From contig DCFU01000038.1 in NCBI GenBank assembly GCA_002319795.1, positions 1-64,000 on the forward strand: a stretch of DNA of 64,000 nt. Reading direction: 5' to 3'. Source of the DNA: Megamonas sp. UBA1796. GTDB taxonomy: Bacteria > Bacillota > Negativicutes > Selenomonadales > Selenomonadaceae. Shown in pieces: positions 9,575 through 18,151 of this stretch. Position 1 is the stretch's first letter. Each line of letters opens with the position of its first letter. The notes beneath the pieces were generated by a model. It ran no database searches. It had not been told where the DNA came from and saw only the letters and a program-made list of their open reading frames with translations. The translations under genes and the position numbers were made by a program.

Positions 9575-9603
9575 TTGCAGTTTCAGACGCTTTCTTTTAT
9601 AAT
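9575..9603 (+). promoter_or_regulatory. Sigma-70-type promoter for rapZ-yvcK-whiA
   Basis: TTGCAG (9575-9580), a 17-nt spacer and TATAAT (9598-9603). Transcription would begin near 9610, which agrees with the rapZ start at 9643 rather than an upstream in-frame codon at 9529. Confidence 0.7.
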
Positions 9604-9642
9604 GATAAAGTAGATGGAGTAGAATTTCACGGAGGTGGGCAT

Positions 9643-10545
9643 ATGGAACAAGATGAGAAATTTCAGTTGGTTATTGTAACAGGAATGTCAGGCAGTGGTA
9701 AGACGCAGGCATGTCGTTACATGGAGGATCTTGGCTATTTTTGTGTAGATAATCTGCCGCCGGTATTCATCCCTAAATTTGCCGAGCTTTGTGCGCATTC
9801 TGCAAAGAATATTGGCAAGGTTGTGCTGGTGGTGGATACACGCAGCCGTGAATTCTTTGACACCTTTCTGCATGTGCTGGAGGATATGGATCATGATAAT
9901 CAACCATATGAGATGTTGTTTATGGATGCATCCGATGCGGCGATTATCCGTCGCTATAAAGAAACGCGCCGTCGTCATCCGATGGCACCAAGCTCACGCA
10001 TCACGGAGGGCATAGCCAAAGAACGGGAACGTCTTGCTCCGGTGCGGAACAAGGCAACTTATATCATTGATACTTCGGAACTTAAAAAGGTGGAGCTCAA
10101 GGAAAAGATCATGCGTCTTTTTGGTAATCTGGCTGGCGAGAAAATGAATATAAATGTTGTTTCCTTTGGTTTTAAGTTCGGTATGCCGCTGGATGCGGAC
10201 ATGGTTTTTGATGTGCGGTTCCTGCCCAATCCTTTTTATATTGAGTCCATGCGTCATAAGAGCGGGGCGGTGCCTGAGGTTGGAGCTTATATTGAGCAGT
10301 GGCAGGTTACGCAGGAGTTTGAGACCAGGCTGGATAGTATGATTGAGTTTCTTATACCGCAGTATATCAAAGAGGGGAAGGCACAGCTTATACTGGCTGT
10401 GGGCTGTACGGGCGGGATGCATCGTTCGGTGTATATTGCCAAGCATATTTTCGATTTTTTGGGGGCGCGTGGCTATCAGGTGAATCTTGAGCATCGCGAC
10501 CTTATGAAAAATGATGTATGGGAGCATATCCGTGAGGAATGCTGA
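9643..10545 (+). CDS. rapZ: RNase adapter/nucleotide-binding protein RapZ (YvcJ)
   Basis: 300 residues. The N-terminal P-loop domain has GMSGSGKTQ; the C-terminal domain has the conserved GCTGGMHRSVYIA and the RDL segment. In E. coli RapZ binds GlcN6P and guides RNase E to the sRNA GlmZ; in Bacillus YvcJ hydrolyses GTP and its role is less clear. GGAGGTG (9631-9637) fixes the ATG at 9643. It overlaps yvcK by 7 bp and heads the classic rapZ-yvcK-whiA cluster. Confidence 0.95.
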   Translation: MEQDEKFQLVIVTGMSGSGKTQACRYMEDLGYFCVDNLPPVFIPKFAELCAHSAKNIGKVVLVVDTRSREFFDTFLHVLEDMDHDNQPYEMLFMDASDAAIIRRYKETRRRHPMAPSSRITEGIAKERERLAPVRNKATYIIDTSELKKVELKEKIMRLFGNLAGEKMNINVVSFGFKFGMPLDADMVFDVRFLPNPFYIESMRHKSGAVPEVGAYIEQWQVTQEFETRLDSMIEFLIPQYIKEGKAQLILAVGCTGGMHRSVYIAKHIFDFLGARGYQVNLEHRDLMKNDVWEHIREEC

Positions 10546-11906
10546 TAGAAAGGTTTAAGTGGAAGAATATGCATTTATTGAAATGGCTTTATCCAGGTAT
10601 GCGATTCAAACGCTGGCTGCTGCTTTTTGCAGCCGGAGTTCTCATGGTAAGCCTGGGGCTGGCGTTGGTTTTCAACTATAAATATCTTGATGCAATCGAG
10701 GAAGCAATCTTTCGGGCCGTTTATCTATGGAAAGGAAGCTATAATTATGCATTCACCGCACTGATTGGTGTAGCGGTAATCATTTTAGGGCTTATTATAA
10801 TGCTCATAGCCACGCGCTTTGTTATCCGTTCCGTTATTACCGTATTGTTGCCGGACAGCTCCGACAGGCTGGTGGATCTTATCTATGAGAAACGTTTACT
10901 GGGTAAGGGCCCATCGGTGACTGTAATTGGCGGTGGGCACGGCCTTTCCGTGCTTCTCCGGGGCATCAAAGAGGTTACGACGAATGTGACAGCCATTGTA
11001 ACCGTGGCAGATGATGGTGGCTCCTCGGGCAGATTGCGCGAGGAACTTGGCATCATTCCACCGGGAGATTTGCGCAACTGCCTTGTGGCATTGGCGGATA
11101 CAGAGCCTTTGATGGAGAAACTTTTTCAGCATCGGTTTGGCGGCAGCAGTGAGCTTGCGGGACATAGCTTTGGCAATCTGTTCATTGCCGCGATGACAGA
11201 AGTTACAGGGGATGTCGAGAAAGCCCTGCAGGAATCATCCAAGGTTCTTGCGGTTAAAGGCCATGTTTTGCCTGCGAGTACGGCGCATGTGCGGTTGGAT
11301 GCTATCATGGAAGATGGTACAGTTGTTCAGGGAGAGTCTCATATTCCTGAGGCACAGAAACGTATTTATCGTGTCCGGCTTTTTCCAGAGAAGGTGCAGC
11401 CTGTACAGTCGGCACTTGCGGCACTTCAAAATGCGGATGCGATTATACTTGGACCGGGAAGTCTTTATACGAGTATTATGCCAAATCTGCTGGTTGAAGG
11501 AATAGCTGATACTATTGTGAAGAGCAGAGCTGTAAAGATATATATTTGCAATGTGATGACACAACCTGGAGAAACAGACGGATATACGGCTTCTATGCAT
11601 GTAAAGGCGGTTCTGGATCATGCGGGCAAGGGTGCTGTCGATTATGTTCTGGTGAACTCGCGGCCGATTTCGGAAGAAATGAAGAGCTATTATGCGGCGA
11701 AGGGAGCCTATCCTGTCGCTGTTGATGAAGAAGAGCTTAATGCGTTAGGTGTTGGTTTTATCAAAGCCGATATTATCAGTGAAACCAATGTTATCCATCA
11801 TGATCCGGTTAAGCTTTCCCGGGCAGTCATGAAGATGGTTTATGGTCTGAAATCCGGAACTGGGATGCGGGAATATTATATGCAGCAGGATGACCGGATG
11901 ATATAA
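10539..11906 (+). CDS. yvcK: YvcK/GlmR (CofD-like) UDP-sugar-binding regulator
   Basis: 455 residues from the first ATG, or 445 from an ATG at 10569; neither has an ideal SD. Unlike the short Bacillus protein, there is an N-terminal membrane part (two helices, about residues 22-46 and 68-100) before the CofD-like domain. That domain begins at VIGGGHGLSVLL and includes VADDGGSSGRL and GDLRNCLVAL. YvcK/GlmR binds UDP-GlcNAc and steers carbon into cell-wall precursors in Bacillus. Membrane-anchored forms are common outside Bacillus. It lies between rapZ and whiA. Confidence 0.93.
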   Translation: MLIERFKWKNMHLLKWLYPGMRFKRWLLLFAAGVLMVSLGLALVFNYKYLDAIEEAIFRAVYLWKGSYNYAFTALIGVAVIILGLIIMLIATRFVIRSVITVLLPDSSDRLVDLIYEKRLLGKGPSVTVIGGGHGLSVLLRGIKEVTTNVTAIVTVADDGGSSGRLREELGIIPPGDLRNCLVALADTEPLMEKLFQHRFGGSSELAGHSFGNLFIAAMTEVTGDVEKALQESSKVLAVKGHVLPASTAHVRLDAIMEDGTVVQGESHIPEAQKRIYRVRLFPEKVQPVQSALAALQNADAIILGPGSLYTSIMPNLLVEGIADTIVKSRAVKIYICNVMTQPGETDGYTASMHVKAVLDHAGKGAVDYVLVNSRPISEEMKSYYAAKGAYPVAVDEEELNALGVGFIKADIISETNVIHHDPVKLSRAVMKMVYGLKSGTGMREYYMQQDDRMI

Positions 11907-11939
11907 GCATAAGTATTTGGAATTAGAGAAGGGATAAAT

Positions 11940-12878
11940 ATGCCTTCATTTGCTACAGAAGTAAAAAATGAACTGGCAAGGCTCATGTATCATCAGCCTT
12001 GCTGCCGTACAGCCGAGCTTGCAGCACTTTTGCGTATGGGAGCTACTATAACGATTGGCTCAGGCCGTATGCTGGGGCTTAATTTCACAACAGAAAATGC
12101 GGCAGTGGCACGTAAGACACTTACACTTTTGAAAAGTCAGGGTGGCGGGGTACACACCGAAATCATGGTGAGCCGTTCCAGACGTTTGAAGAAGAAGAAC
12201 AGCTATTGCATTCGTGCGGTACCGTCACCAAGAGTCAGTGTGCTTTTGGAAAGTCTTGGACTTATGCATGGGGCCACACTGAATGTGGGCAGTGATAGTG
12301 CTATTTTGCGTCGAAGGTGTTGCCGTATGGCTTATTTGCGCGGCGCATTTTTAGGGGGAGGAAGTGTGAACCGGCCAGCAGCTGGATATCATCTTGAACT
12401 TGTAACGGGAAGCTACCAATTTGCACAGCTTTTGTTGTCACTTTTGAAACACATGGAATTACCAGTAGGCATTACGGATCGTAAAAATGATTATATCGTG
12501 TATCTTAAGGAAAGCGATGCCATTGTTGACTTTTTGGCTATGCTCGAAGCAGAGCAGGCTGTAAACGAACTTGAGTCGGCACGTAATCTAAAGGAGATAC
12601 GAAATCAGGTGAATCGTCTCGTGAATTGCGAGACGGCGAATCTGCAAAAAACCGTAGATGCTGCGGGAAGACAGATTGCAGATATTCGCCGGCTGGCTGC
12701 GGCGGGATGTATCGAGGAATTGCCACCGCCCTTGCGGGCTGCGGCAAAGGCACGTCTCGCAAATCCGGATGCGACGCTTTCAGAACTGGCGGGGCTGCTG
12801 GGTATTGGGAAATCAGGCATCAATCACAGGCTGCGCAGACTTGCAGGACTTGCAGCTGACTTAATCGAGGGTGAATAG
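11940..12878 (+). CDS. whiA: DNA-binding protein WhiA
   Basis: 312 residues, the usual WhiA length. The N-terminal part resembles a LAGLIDADG homing endonuclease without the active site, visible around the CCRMAYLRGAFLGGGSVN segment. The C-terminal part is a helix-turn-helix, ending with LSELAGLLGIGKSGINHRLR. WhiA regulates sporulation in Streptomyces and cell division and chromosome segregation in Bacillus. AGAAGGGAT precedes the start; it is third in the rapZ-yvcK-whiA operon. Confidence 0.96.
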   Translation: MPSFATEVKNELARLMYHQPCCRTAELAALLRMGATITIGSGRMLGLNFTTENAAVARKTLTLLKSQGGGVHTEIMVSRSRRLKKKNSYCIRAVPSPRVSVLLESLGLMHGATLNVGSDSAILRRRCCRMAYLRGAFLGGGSVNRPAAGYHLELVTGSYQFAQLLLSLLKHMELPVGITDRKNDYIVYLKESDAIVDFLAMLEAEQAVNELESARNLKEIRNQVNRLVNCETANLQKTVDAAGRQIADIRRLAAAGCIEELPPPLRAAAKARLANPDATLSELAGLLGIGKSGINHRLRRLAGLAADLIEGE

Positions 12879-12881
12879 AAT

Positions 12882-13676
12882 TTGTCTTTAAAAAAGAGAT
12901 TTTGGTCGTACGCGGTGAAAGTGCTTCTGGCTGTAATGGTATGGCTGCTGTATATGGCATTTATACCGTTGCCGCAGAGTGTCCCAATTTTGGAATATCA
13001 TATGGTGAATACAACGAGTACGGAGGTCTACAATGTACCGCCGCAGGAGCTGGAGGAGCAGCTTGCTTATTTGGAGCAGGAGGGCTATACGACAATCTCC
13101 ATGCTCGATTTTTTGCGTGCCAGAAAGGGAAAGCAACAGCTGCCGGACAAACCGGTTATTCTGACTTTTGATGATGGTTATATTGATAATTACACGACAT
13201 TACTGCCAATTTTAGAAAAATATGGCATGAAGGCTACTGTGTTCATAATAACGAATGACATCGGACTCGAAGGATATCTTTCCTGGGATCAATTACGTGA
13301 TATGCAGACGCGCGGCATCGAGATCGGCAGTCATACAGCCAATCATCAGCCACTCGCAAATATGGATGAGGCACAGGCTGATGATGAGCTGAGGCTCTCC
13401 AAGCTCTTGCTTGAGTGGAATGGCATTCGTACGGTGTATGCGTTTTCCTATCCGAACGGCAGCTATAGCAGTGAAACGCCGGAGCTGCTGAAAAAAAATG
13501 AATATTTAGCTGCGGTTACGGGTGATGCGGGGCTCAACAGCTTCAAAACTGATGCTTATCTGTTACAGCGGATTAATATACCACGCCCGCATTTCGGACT
13601 TTGGGAATTCAGGCTGCGTCTTTTAAAAGCACAGCTCTGTACGCGGCTGGGAATCCATCAGCATATTAGCGAATAG
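12882..13676 (+). CDS. Polysaccharide deacetylase (NodB domain), membrane-anchored
   Basis: 264 residues with an N-terminal membrane anchor (about 9-28). The NodB fold is supported by ILTFDDGYIDNY (catalytic Asp and metal-binding Asp), SHTANHQ (metal-binding His pair) and FSYPNGSYS. It should remove acetyl groups from an extracellular glycan such as peptidoglycan or an exopolysaccharide. The start is TTG at 12882, with GAGGG 10 nt upstream inside the whiA end, so it is probably the fourth gene of the whiA operon. Confidence 0.88.
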   Translation: MSLKKRFWSYAVKVLLAVMVWLLYMAFIPLPQSVPILEYHMVNTTSTEVYNVPPQELEEQLAYLEQEGYTTISMLDFLRARKGKQQLPDKPVILTFDDGYIDNYTTLLPILEKYGMKATVFIITNDIGLEGYLSWDQLRDMQTRGIEIGSHTANHQPLANMDEAQADDELRLSKLLLEWNGIRTVYAFSYPNGSYSSETPELLKKNEYLAAVTGDAGLNSFKTDAYLLQRINIPRPHFGLWEFRLRLLKAQLCTRLGIHQHISE

Positions 13677-13692
13677 GGGGATTTTAAGAAAT

Positions 13693-14967
13693 ATGAAAGT
13701 ATCAGGGAGAATTGTAGTCTGCCTGTTGGCTCTGGCCTGCATGACAGCATGGCTTTTACCGGCTGTTTCTGCAGCCCGCCATAAGGCTGACGGAAAATCC
13801 ACGACGATTGTAAATACAACACAGAGTACAGCGATTGGTCTGAGTCAGACCACAGTTGCCGCATCGCGTACGGTGCCAGCTGCAAAACCATTGCCGGCTG
13901 TATCTGGCAATGGAGCCAGGACCATGCATATGTGGGATGTAGAAGCAAAGGACACTGGTGGGACGCTGCTGTTCTCGGACTCACCAGAATATGTACCAGC
14001 GAGTGGCATCCTTTATCAGGATAGTATTAAAGGGGATGCGCGTGTTCTGTATTATCATCTGAATGACTCCAAAACACCGAAGAAGGTTGCTGTCGTGCTC
14101 GAAAATGAGGGTGGGCAGCGCGCTTTTGTACGTGTTACGCGCGGCGGAACCAGTCAGCCGGGCACAGATTATCTGGAAGTCGGCAGGAATACACAGATTT
14201 CGTATTTCGATACGAAAAGGGATGACATTCTTTATATAGGGGCTGGAGAAAAACGTTTGCTGCAAAAGAATATGGATGTGGTTGTTCTGCAGCCAGGACA
14301 ACTTGTTTATGGCGTATATGATTTTTCTGCAGATGCTTCCGTTAAGGTTTCGGTCATCATGTATCCGGCAGATCTGAATCCGTTAGAGTTTATAAAAACG
14401 GCCAGAATATTGCCCAAGGACGAACATCGGCTGCGGGGAACCTTCATGGGCATGGATCGTGTAATCAGCAGCCGCAAAGTGTATAACCCGCAGCAGGACG
14501 GCATTGTATATATTCCGCTGGCGGATAATGAAGCGGATGTCTATCGTACCGGAATTGATGCTACCGACGGCAGTCTGGTGACGAACTATGGAAATTACGG
14601 TGTGCTCTATCGTATTGAAATCCCTACCCAGGGAAGCCTTGCTACAAAATATTATTTAAGTCCACTGGGGGGAGTTTACGCGGGAGCAATGACGGTGACT
14701 ACAGGCGAACAGGGACAATCCAGCCTGTTGCTCACACCAAATGAACGTGCTTATTTTGGGGATCAGACTATATATCAGCCCTCGGCTATACCGGATACAG
14801 AGTTTCTGACCGACCATATGGAGCTGACGTATTTAGGTACTTATAATAATGCGATACCGCTGAGCTTTGAATATTCACCGCCGGGTGCATCCAACCTTCC
14901 GGTCAATCTTATCCTCATGCCGGCGGCGGACCAGCACGTACTTGCACCAAAGCCAAAAAAAAGATAA
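13693..14967 (+). CDS. Exported protein of unknown function
   Basis: 424 residues, not recognised. A clear signal peptide (about 1-27, cleavage after PAVSA) is followed by a low-complexity Thr/Ala/Ser-rich linker (about 28-70). The remainder is predicted to be mostly beta strand with many Tyr and Gly residues, and there are no cysteines after the signal region. The basic tail ends in PKPKKR. AGGGGGAT precedes the start. It lies 16 bp after the deacetylase and 44 bp before the SCIFF precursor gene, so it may share a transcript with both. A cell-surface structural or binding role is a guess. Confidence 0.8.
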   Translation: MKVSGRIVVCLLALACMTAWLLPAVSAARHKADGKSTTIVNTTQSTAIGLSQTTVAASRTVPAAKPLPAVSGNGARTMHMWDVEAKDTGGTLLFSDSPEYVPASGILYQDSIKGDARVLYYHLNDSKTPKKVAVVLENEGGQRAFVRVTRGGTSQPGTDYLEVGRNTQISYFDTKRDDILYIGAGEKRLLQKNMDVVVLQPGQLVYGVYDFSADASVKVSVIMYPADLNPLEFIKTARILPKDEHRLRGTFMGMDRVISSRKVYNPQQDGIVYIPLADNEADVYRTGIDATDGSLVTNYGNYGVLYRIEIPTQGSLATKYYLSPLGGVYAGAMTVTTGEQGQSSLLLTPNERAYFGDQTIYQPSAIPDTEFLTDHMELTYLGTYNNAIPLSFEYSPPGASNLPVNLILMPAADQHVLAPKPKKR

Positions 14968-15011
14968 AATAAGATAGAAATGTATTTTGCAAGAGTGAGG
15001 AGGTCAGCAAA

Positions 15012-15149
15012 ATGAAGCATATTAAGACGGTGAACAAGCCTTCTTTGCAGCGCACGGTCCATACGGGCGGTTGTGGCGAGTGCCAGGCATCCTGCCAATC
15101 GGCATGCAAGACATCCTGCACGGTAGGCAACCAGGTTTGTGAAAAATGA
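15012..15149 (+). CDS. scfA: SCIFF ranthipeptide precursor (six cysteines in forty-five)
   Basis: A 45-residue peptide whose six cysteines (C21, C24, C28, C32, C36, C43) follow a short basic leader (MKHIKTVNKPSLQRTVHTGG). This matches the SCIFF precursor family exactly, including length. SCIFF peptides are modified by a radical SAM enzyme that links cysteine sulfurs to other residues, giving a ranthipeptide whose biological role is unknown. GAGGAGG lies 9 nt before the ATG. The maturase gene starts 64 bp downstream. No dedicated transporter or protease gene is adjacent. Confidence 0.93.
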   Translation: MKHIKTVNKPSLQRTVHTGGCGECQASCQSACKTSCTVGNQVCEK

Positions 15150-15154
15150 TGGCG

Positions 15155-15178
15155 AAGGCTCCCGATGGGGGCCTTTTT
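15155..15178 (+). terminator. Terminator-like hairpin between SCIFF precursor and maturase
   Basis: A 9-bp GC-rich stem (15155-15163 with 15167-15175) with a GAT loop and a TTTTT run. It sits immediately after the precursor stop codon and before the maturase SD. It is expected to stop most transcripts and so yield more peptide than enzyme. Confidence 0.75.
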
Positions 15179-15213
15179 CATGCAAAAAATATAAGTACTT
15201 TAAGGAGCAGGCA

Positions 15214-16587
15214 ATGAAAGTAAAAATACATAAATTTCAGCAAAACGGCATGTATATCCTTCTGGATATTAACAGCGGTGCCGTACATGTCGTTGATCAA
15301 ATGATTTACGATATGATGGATGTTTTTGATGGTACGAATGACGAGGCGGTAACAGAAAAATTTGACGGCAGATACCCCCGGGAAGAACTCAGGGAAGCTT
15401 TGGGTGAGCTCCATAAGCTGATAGAACAGCAGGAGCTTTTCGCACCGGATATTGATGTGCCGCCAACATTTAAATCGGAGGGTCTTGTAAAGTCCATGTG
15501 CCTGATGATAGCACATGACTGTAACCTGCGCTGCAAATACTGTTTCGCTGATACGGGTGACTTTGGTGGCGGGCGGGCTCTTATGAGCGCTGAAGTCGGC
15601 AAGGCAGCGATTGATTATATCATCGACCATAGCGGCAATCGTAAACATTGTGAGGTTGATTTTTTTGGCGGTGAACCGCTTATGAATATGCCGGTAGTGA
15701 AAGAGGTCACGGCATATGTAAGAAAACGTGAGAAGGAAACAGGCAAGATCTTCAAGCTTACGCTCACTACCAACGGAATGCTCCTTACAGATGAGAATAT
15801 CAAATTCCTCAATGATAATGCTATCAGCCTTGTGCTGAGTCTTGATGGGCGTAAGGATGTCCATGACCGCATGCGTCCGGATATGGGCGGGCATGGAACC
15901 TACGATCGTGTACTGAAAAATTTTAAGAAAATGGTGGATTCCCGTGGAGGAAAAAACTATTATCTGCGCGGTACTTATACGGCCTATAACCCGGATTTCA
16001 CCAAGGATGTACTCTCCATGGCCGATGAAGGCTTCAACATACTTTCCATCGAGCCGGTGGTAGCGAAGGATATGCCTTATGGTTTTACGGAAAAAGATTT
16101 GCCGCATATATTTGACGAATATGACAGGCTTACAGAGGCATATCTCAGCCGGCATAAAGAGGGAAAAGGCTTTTTCTTCTTTCATTTCAATATGGATCTG
16201 AGCAATGGACCCTGTGTAGCCAAGCGCCTTTCCGGCTGCGGAGCCGGACATGAATACTATGCGGTAGCTGCCAATGGAGACCTTTATCCGTGCCATCAGT
16301 TCGTAGGGCGTGATAAATATAAACTGGGGAATGTCTTTGCCGGTGTGCAAAACAAGGAATTGCCGCAATACTTCCGTGAATCGCATGTACTTAATAAGGA
16401 GAAATGCCGCGATTGCTGGGCGCGTTTTTTCTGCAGTGGTGGCTGTCATGCCAACGCGGACCTTTTCCATGGTGATATTCGCCAGCCTTATGAGCTTGGC
16501 TGTGAAATCCAGAAAAAACGTTTGGAATGTGCCATTATGGTGCAGGCAAGTCTTGCACTTGAAAAAGAACCGGATATAATTCGGTGA
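15214..16587 (+). CDS. scfB: Thioether cross-link-forming SCIFF maturase, radical SAM/SPASM
   Basis: 457 residues. The N-terminal 90 residues (HKFQQNGMYILLDINSGAVH and on) look like the peptide-recognition region of SCIFF maturases. The radical SAM cluster motif is C103-x3-C107-x2-C110 (CNLRCKYC). The C-terminal part holds auxiliary-cluster cysteines in SGCGAGHEY, YPCHQF and CRDCWARFFCSGGCHAN. The enzyme installs thioether bonds in ScfA. AAGGAG (15202-15207) supports the ATG at 15214; an in-frame ATG at 15139 would overlap the precursor gene and run through the hairpin. Confidence 0.94.
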   Translation: MKVKIHKFQQNGMYILLDINSGAVHVVDQMIYDMMDVFDGTNDEAVTEKFDGRYPREELREALGELHKLIEQQELFAPDIDVPPTFKSEGLVKSMCLMIAHDCNLRCKYCFADTGDFGGGRALMSAEVGKAAIDYIIDHSGNRKHCEVDFFGGEPLMNMPVVKEVTAYVRKREKETGKIFKLTLTTNGMLLTDENIKFLNDNAISLVLSLDGRKDVHDRMRPDMGGHGTYDRVLKNFKKMVDSRGGKNYYLRGTYTAYNPDFTKDVLSMADEGFNILSIEPVVAKDMPYGFTEKDLPHIFDEYDRLTEAYLSRHKEGKGFFFFHFNMDLSNGPCVAKRLSGCGAGHEYYAVAANGDLYPCHQFVGRDKYKLGNVFAGVQNKELPQYFRESHVLNKEKCRDCWARFFCSGGCHANADLFHGDIRQPYELGCEIQKKRLECAIMVQASLALEKEPDIIR

Positions 16588-16635
16588 ATGAATTTTGCCA
16601 AAATAGGTAAATAATAGAAGAAGAAACTCTTAAAG

Positions 16636-16688
16636 GAAAACAGATTTAAGCCGAAATACCCAGACATAAATTCTGTTTTCTACCTTGT
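16636..16688 (+). terminator. Possible terminator after scfB
   Basis: The arms GAAAACAGA and TCTGTTTTC pair across about 27 nt, extended by TTTA/TAAA with one bulge. The T run follows only after a few bases, so efficiency is doubtful. Confidence 0.4.
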
Positions 16689-16886
16689 TTTTCAGATGGC
16701 AAAGGGACGATATATAACCGGAAAGCATGTATAAAAAATGACACGTGTTTGGAATTGTTCAATAGAAAAAAATCCTTTGGAAGCCTTGAAAATCAAGGGA
16801 AATCTCTTATTGTGTATTCGTAGGGATTATTCTGATAATAAAGTTTTTTAACTATATTATAATTACCGGAATTTATGAAGAAAGCA

Positions 16887-16916
16887 TTGACAAGCAGGGA
16901 AAAATTATAGTACTAT
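16887..16916 (+). promoter_or_regulatory. Promoter for gap-pgk-tpiA-gpmI
   Basis: TTGACA (16887-16892), an 18-nt spacer and TACTAT (16911-16916). This leaves a leader of about 125 nt before gap. Confidence 0.55.
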
Positions 16917-16995
16917 AAATAAGGAATAAGGACATTGCGAAGATTTTCACAAGATCTTTCGACGCACGCTGAAAGTTGATTTTGGTACACGTCAA

Positions 16996-17031
16996 AAATA
17001 AAATCTGAGCAATCTCAGACAAAATTTTATT
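16996..17031 (+). promoter_or_regulatory. Leader hairpin just upstream of gap SD
   Basis: TCTGAG (17004-17009) and CTCAGA (17014-17019) form a perfect stem with a CAAT loop. Flanking A-rich and T-rich arms (about 16996-17003 and 17024-17031) can extend it. It ends right before the AGGGGG ribosome site of gap, so it could be an operator, an RNA-stabilising 5' hairpin or a translation control element. Confidence 0.45.
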
Positions 17032-17049
17032 GTAGGGGGTATTTTCACA

Positions 17050-18063
17050 ATGGCAGTAAAAGTAGCTATTAATGGTTTTGGCCGTATTGGTCGTCTGGCT
17101 TTCAGACAGATGTTTGATGCAGAGGGTTATGAAGTCGTTGCAATCAATGATCTCACCAGCCCTAAGATGCTGGCTCATCTTCTGAAATATGATTCTTCTC
17201 AGGGGAAATATCAGTTCGCGGAAACGGTAAGTGCTGGTGAAGATTCTATTACGGTCAACGGCAAAAAAATCACGATTTACAAGGAAGCGGACGCTTCGAA
17301 TCTTCCTTGGGGCAAGCTCGGTGTGGATGTTGTCCTCGAGTGCACTGGCTTCTACACTTCCAAGGAAAAGGCTTCGGCTCATATTAAAGCGGGTGCGCGC
17401 AAGGTCGTTATTTCGGCTCCTGCCGGCAGTGATCTTCCGACTATTGTATTCAATACGAACCATCAGGTACTTAAAGCGAGTGATACGGTTATTTCAGCTG
17501 CATCCTGCACGACGAACTGTCTTGCTCCTATGGCTGATGCGCTCAATAAACTTGCTCCTATCCAGAGTGGTATCATGGCTACAATCCATGCCTATACTGG
17601 CGATCAGATGACGCTTGATGGCCCGCAGCGCAAGGGTGATCTCAGAAGATCCCGTGCGGCAGCGCTTAATATTGTTCCAAACTCCACGGGTGCTGCTAAA
17701 GCAATAGGCCTTGTTATTCCTGAACTTAAGGGCAAGCTTATCGGCGCAGCACAGCGTGTACCGACTCCAACTGGTTCTACGACACTTCTTTTCGCTGTTG
17801 TAAAGGGTGCGGTTACGGTTGATGGCATAAATGCTGCTATGAAGGCTGTAGCTAATGAGTCATTTGGCTATAATACGGATGAAATCGTGTCGAGTGATGT
17901 TGTCGGGATGCGTTACGGCTCTCTCTTCGATGCTACACAGACGATGGTCAGCCCGGTCGGTGATGGTAATACGCTTGTACAGGTTGTTTCCTGGTATGAC
18001 AACGAAAACAGTTATACGAGCCAGATGGTCCGTACAATCAAATATTTCTCTGAACTCAAGTAA
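17050..18063 (+). CDS. gap: Glyceraldehyde-3-phosphate dehydrogenase, type I
   Basis: 337 residues. It converts glyceraldehyde-3-phosphate, NAD+ and Pi to 1,3-bisphosphoglycerate. The Rossmann motif [12 protein letters not shown] is at the start, and the catalytic Cys153 lies in [18 protein letters not shown] precedes the ATG. First gene of a glycolytic operon (gap-pgk-tpiA-gpmI) with a long leader. Confidence 0.98.
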   Translation: MAVKVAINGFGRIGRLAFRQMFDAEGYEVVAINDLTSPKMLAHLLKYDSSQGKYQFAETVSAGEDSITVNGKKITIYKEADASNLPWGKLGVDVVLECTGFYTSKEKASAHIKAGARKVVISAPAGSDLPTIVFNTNHQVLKASDTVISAASCTTNCLAPMADALNKLAPIQSGIMATIHAYTGDQMTLDGPQRKGDLRRSRAAALNIVPNSTGAAKAIGLVIPELKGKLIGAAQRVPTPTGSTTLLFAVVKGAVTVDGINAAMKAVANESFGYNTDEIVSSDVVGMRYGSLFDATQTMVSPVGDGNTLVQVVSWYDNENSYTSQMVRTIKYFSELK

Positions 18064-18097
18064 GAGGAAACTTGATAGAGTGATTTAAGATCTTTTA

Positions 18098-18128
18098 AGG
18101 TCCGGCCGAGTTTGGGCCGGACCTGTTT
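18098..18128 (+). terminator. GC-rich hairpin between gap and pgk
   Basis: A 10-bp perfect stem (18098-18107 with 18115-18124) with a 7-nt loop and only a short T run. A partial terminator or an mRNA processing/stability element that raises gap expression over pgk is plausible. Confidence 0.6.
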
Positions 18129-18151
18129 CAATATAATGGAGGGATTTTATC

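Larger units (their letters stand above)
16588..17049. other. Intergenic region upstream of the glycolytic operon
   Basis: 462 bp with no credible gene. It contains an imperfect hairpin (16636-16680) that could end the scfB transcript, a promoter-like pair at 16887-16916, and a hairpin at 16996-17031 close to the gap SD. No cggR-type repressor gene is present here, so control of the operon is not explained. Confidence 0.6.

Noticed and set aside
9529..9642. A longer RapZ with a hydrophobic N-terminus
   Set aside because: The extension overlaps a consensus promoter (9575-9603), and a strong SD lies before the ATG at 9643; family length also fits the shorter form.
15178..16470. A 430-codon open frame on the minus strand
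   Set aside because: It is fully antisense to scfB, which has all radical SAM motifs and an SD; the minus frame has no SD and no recognisable protein.
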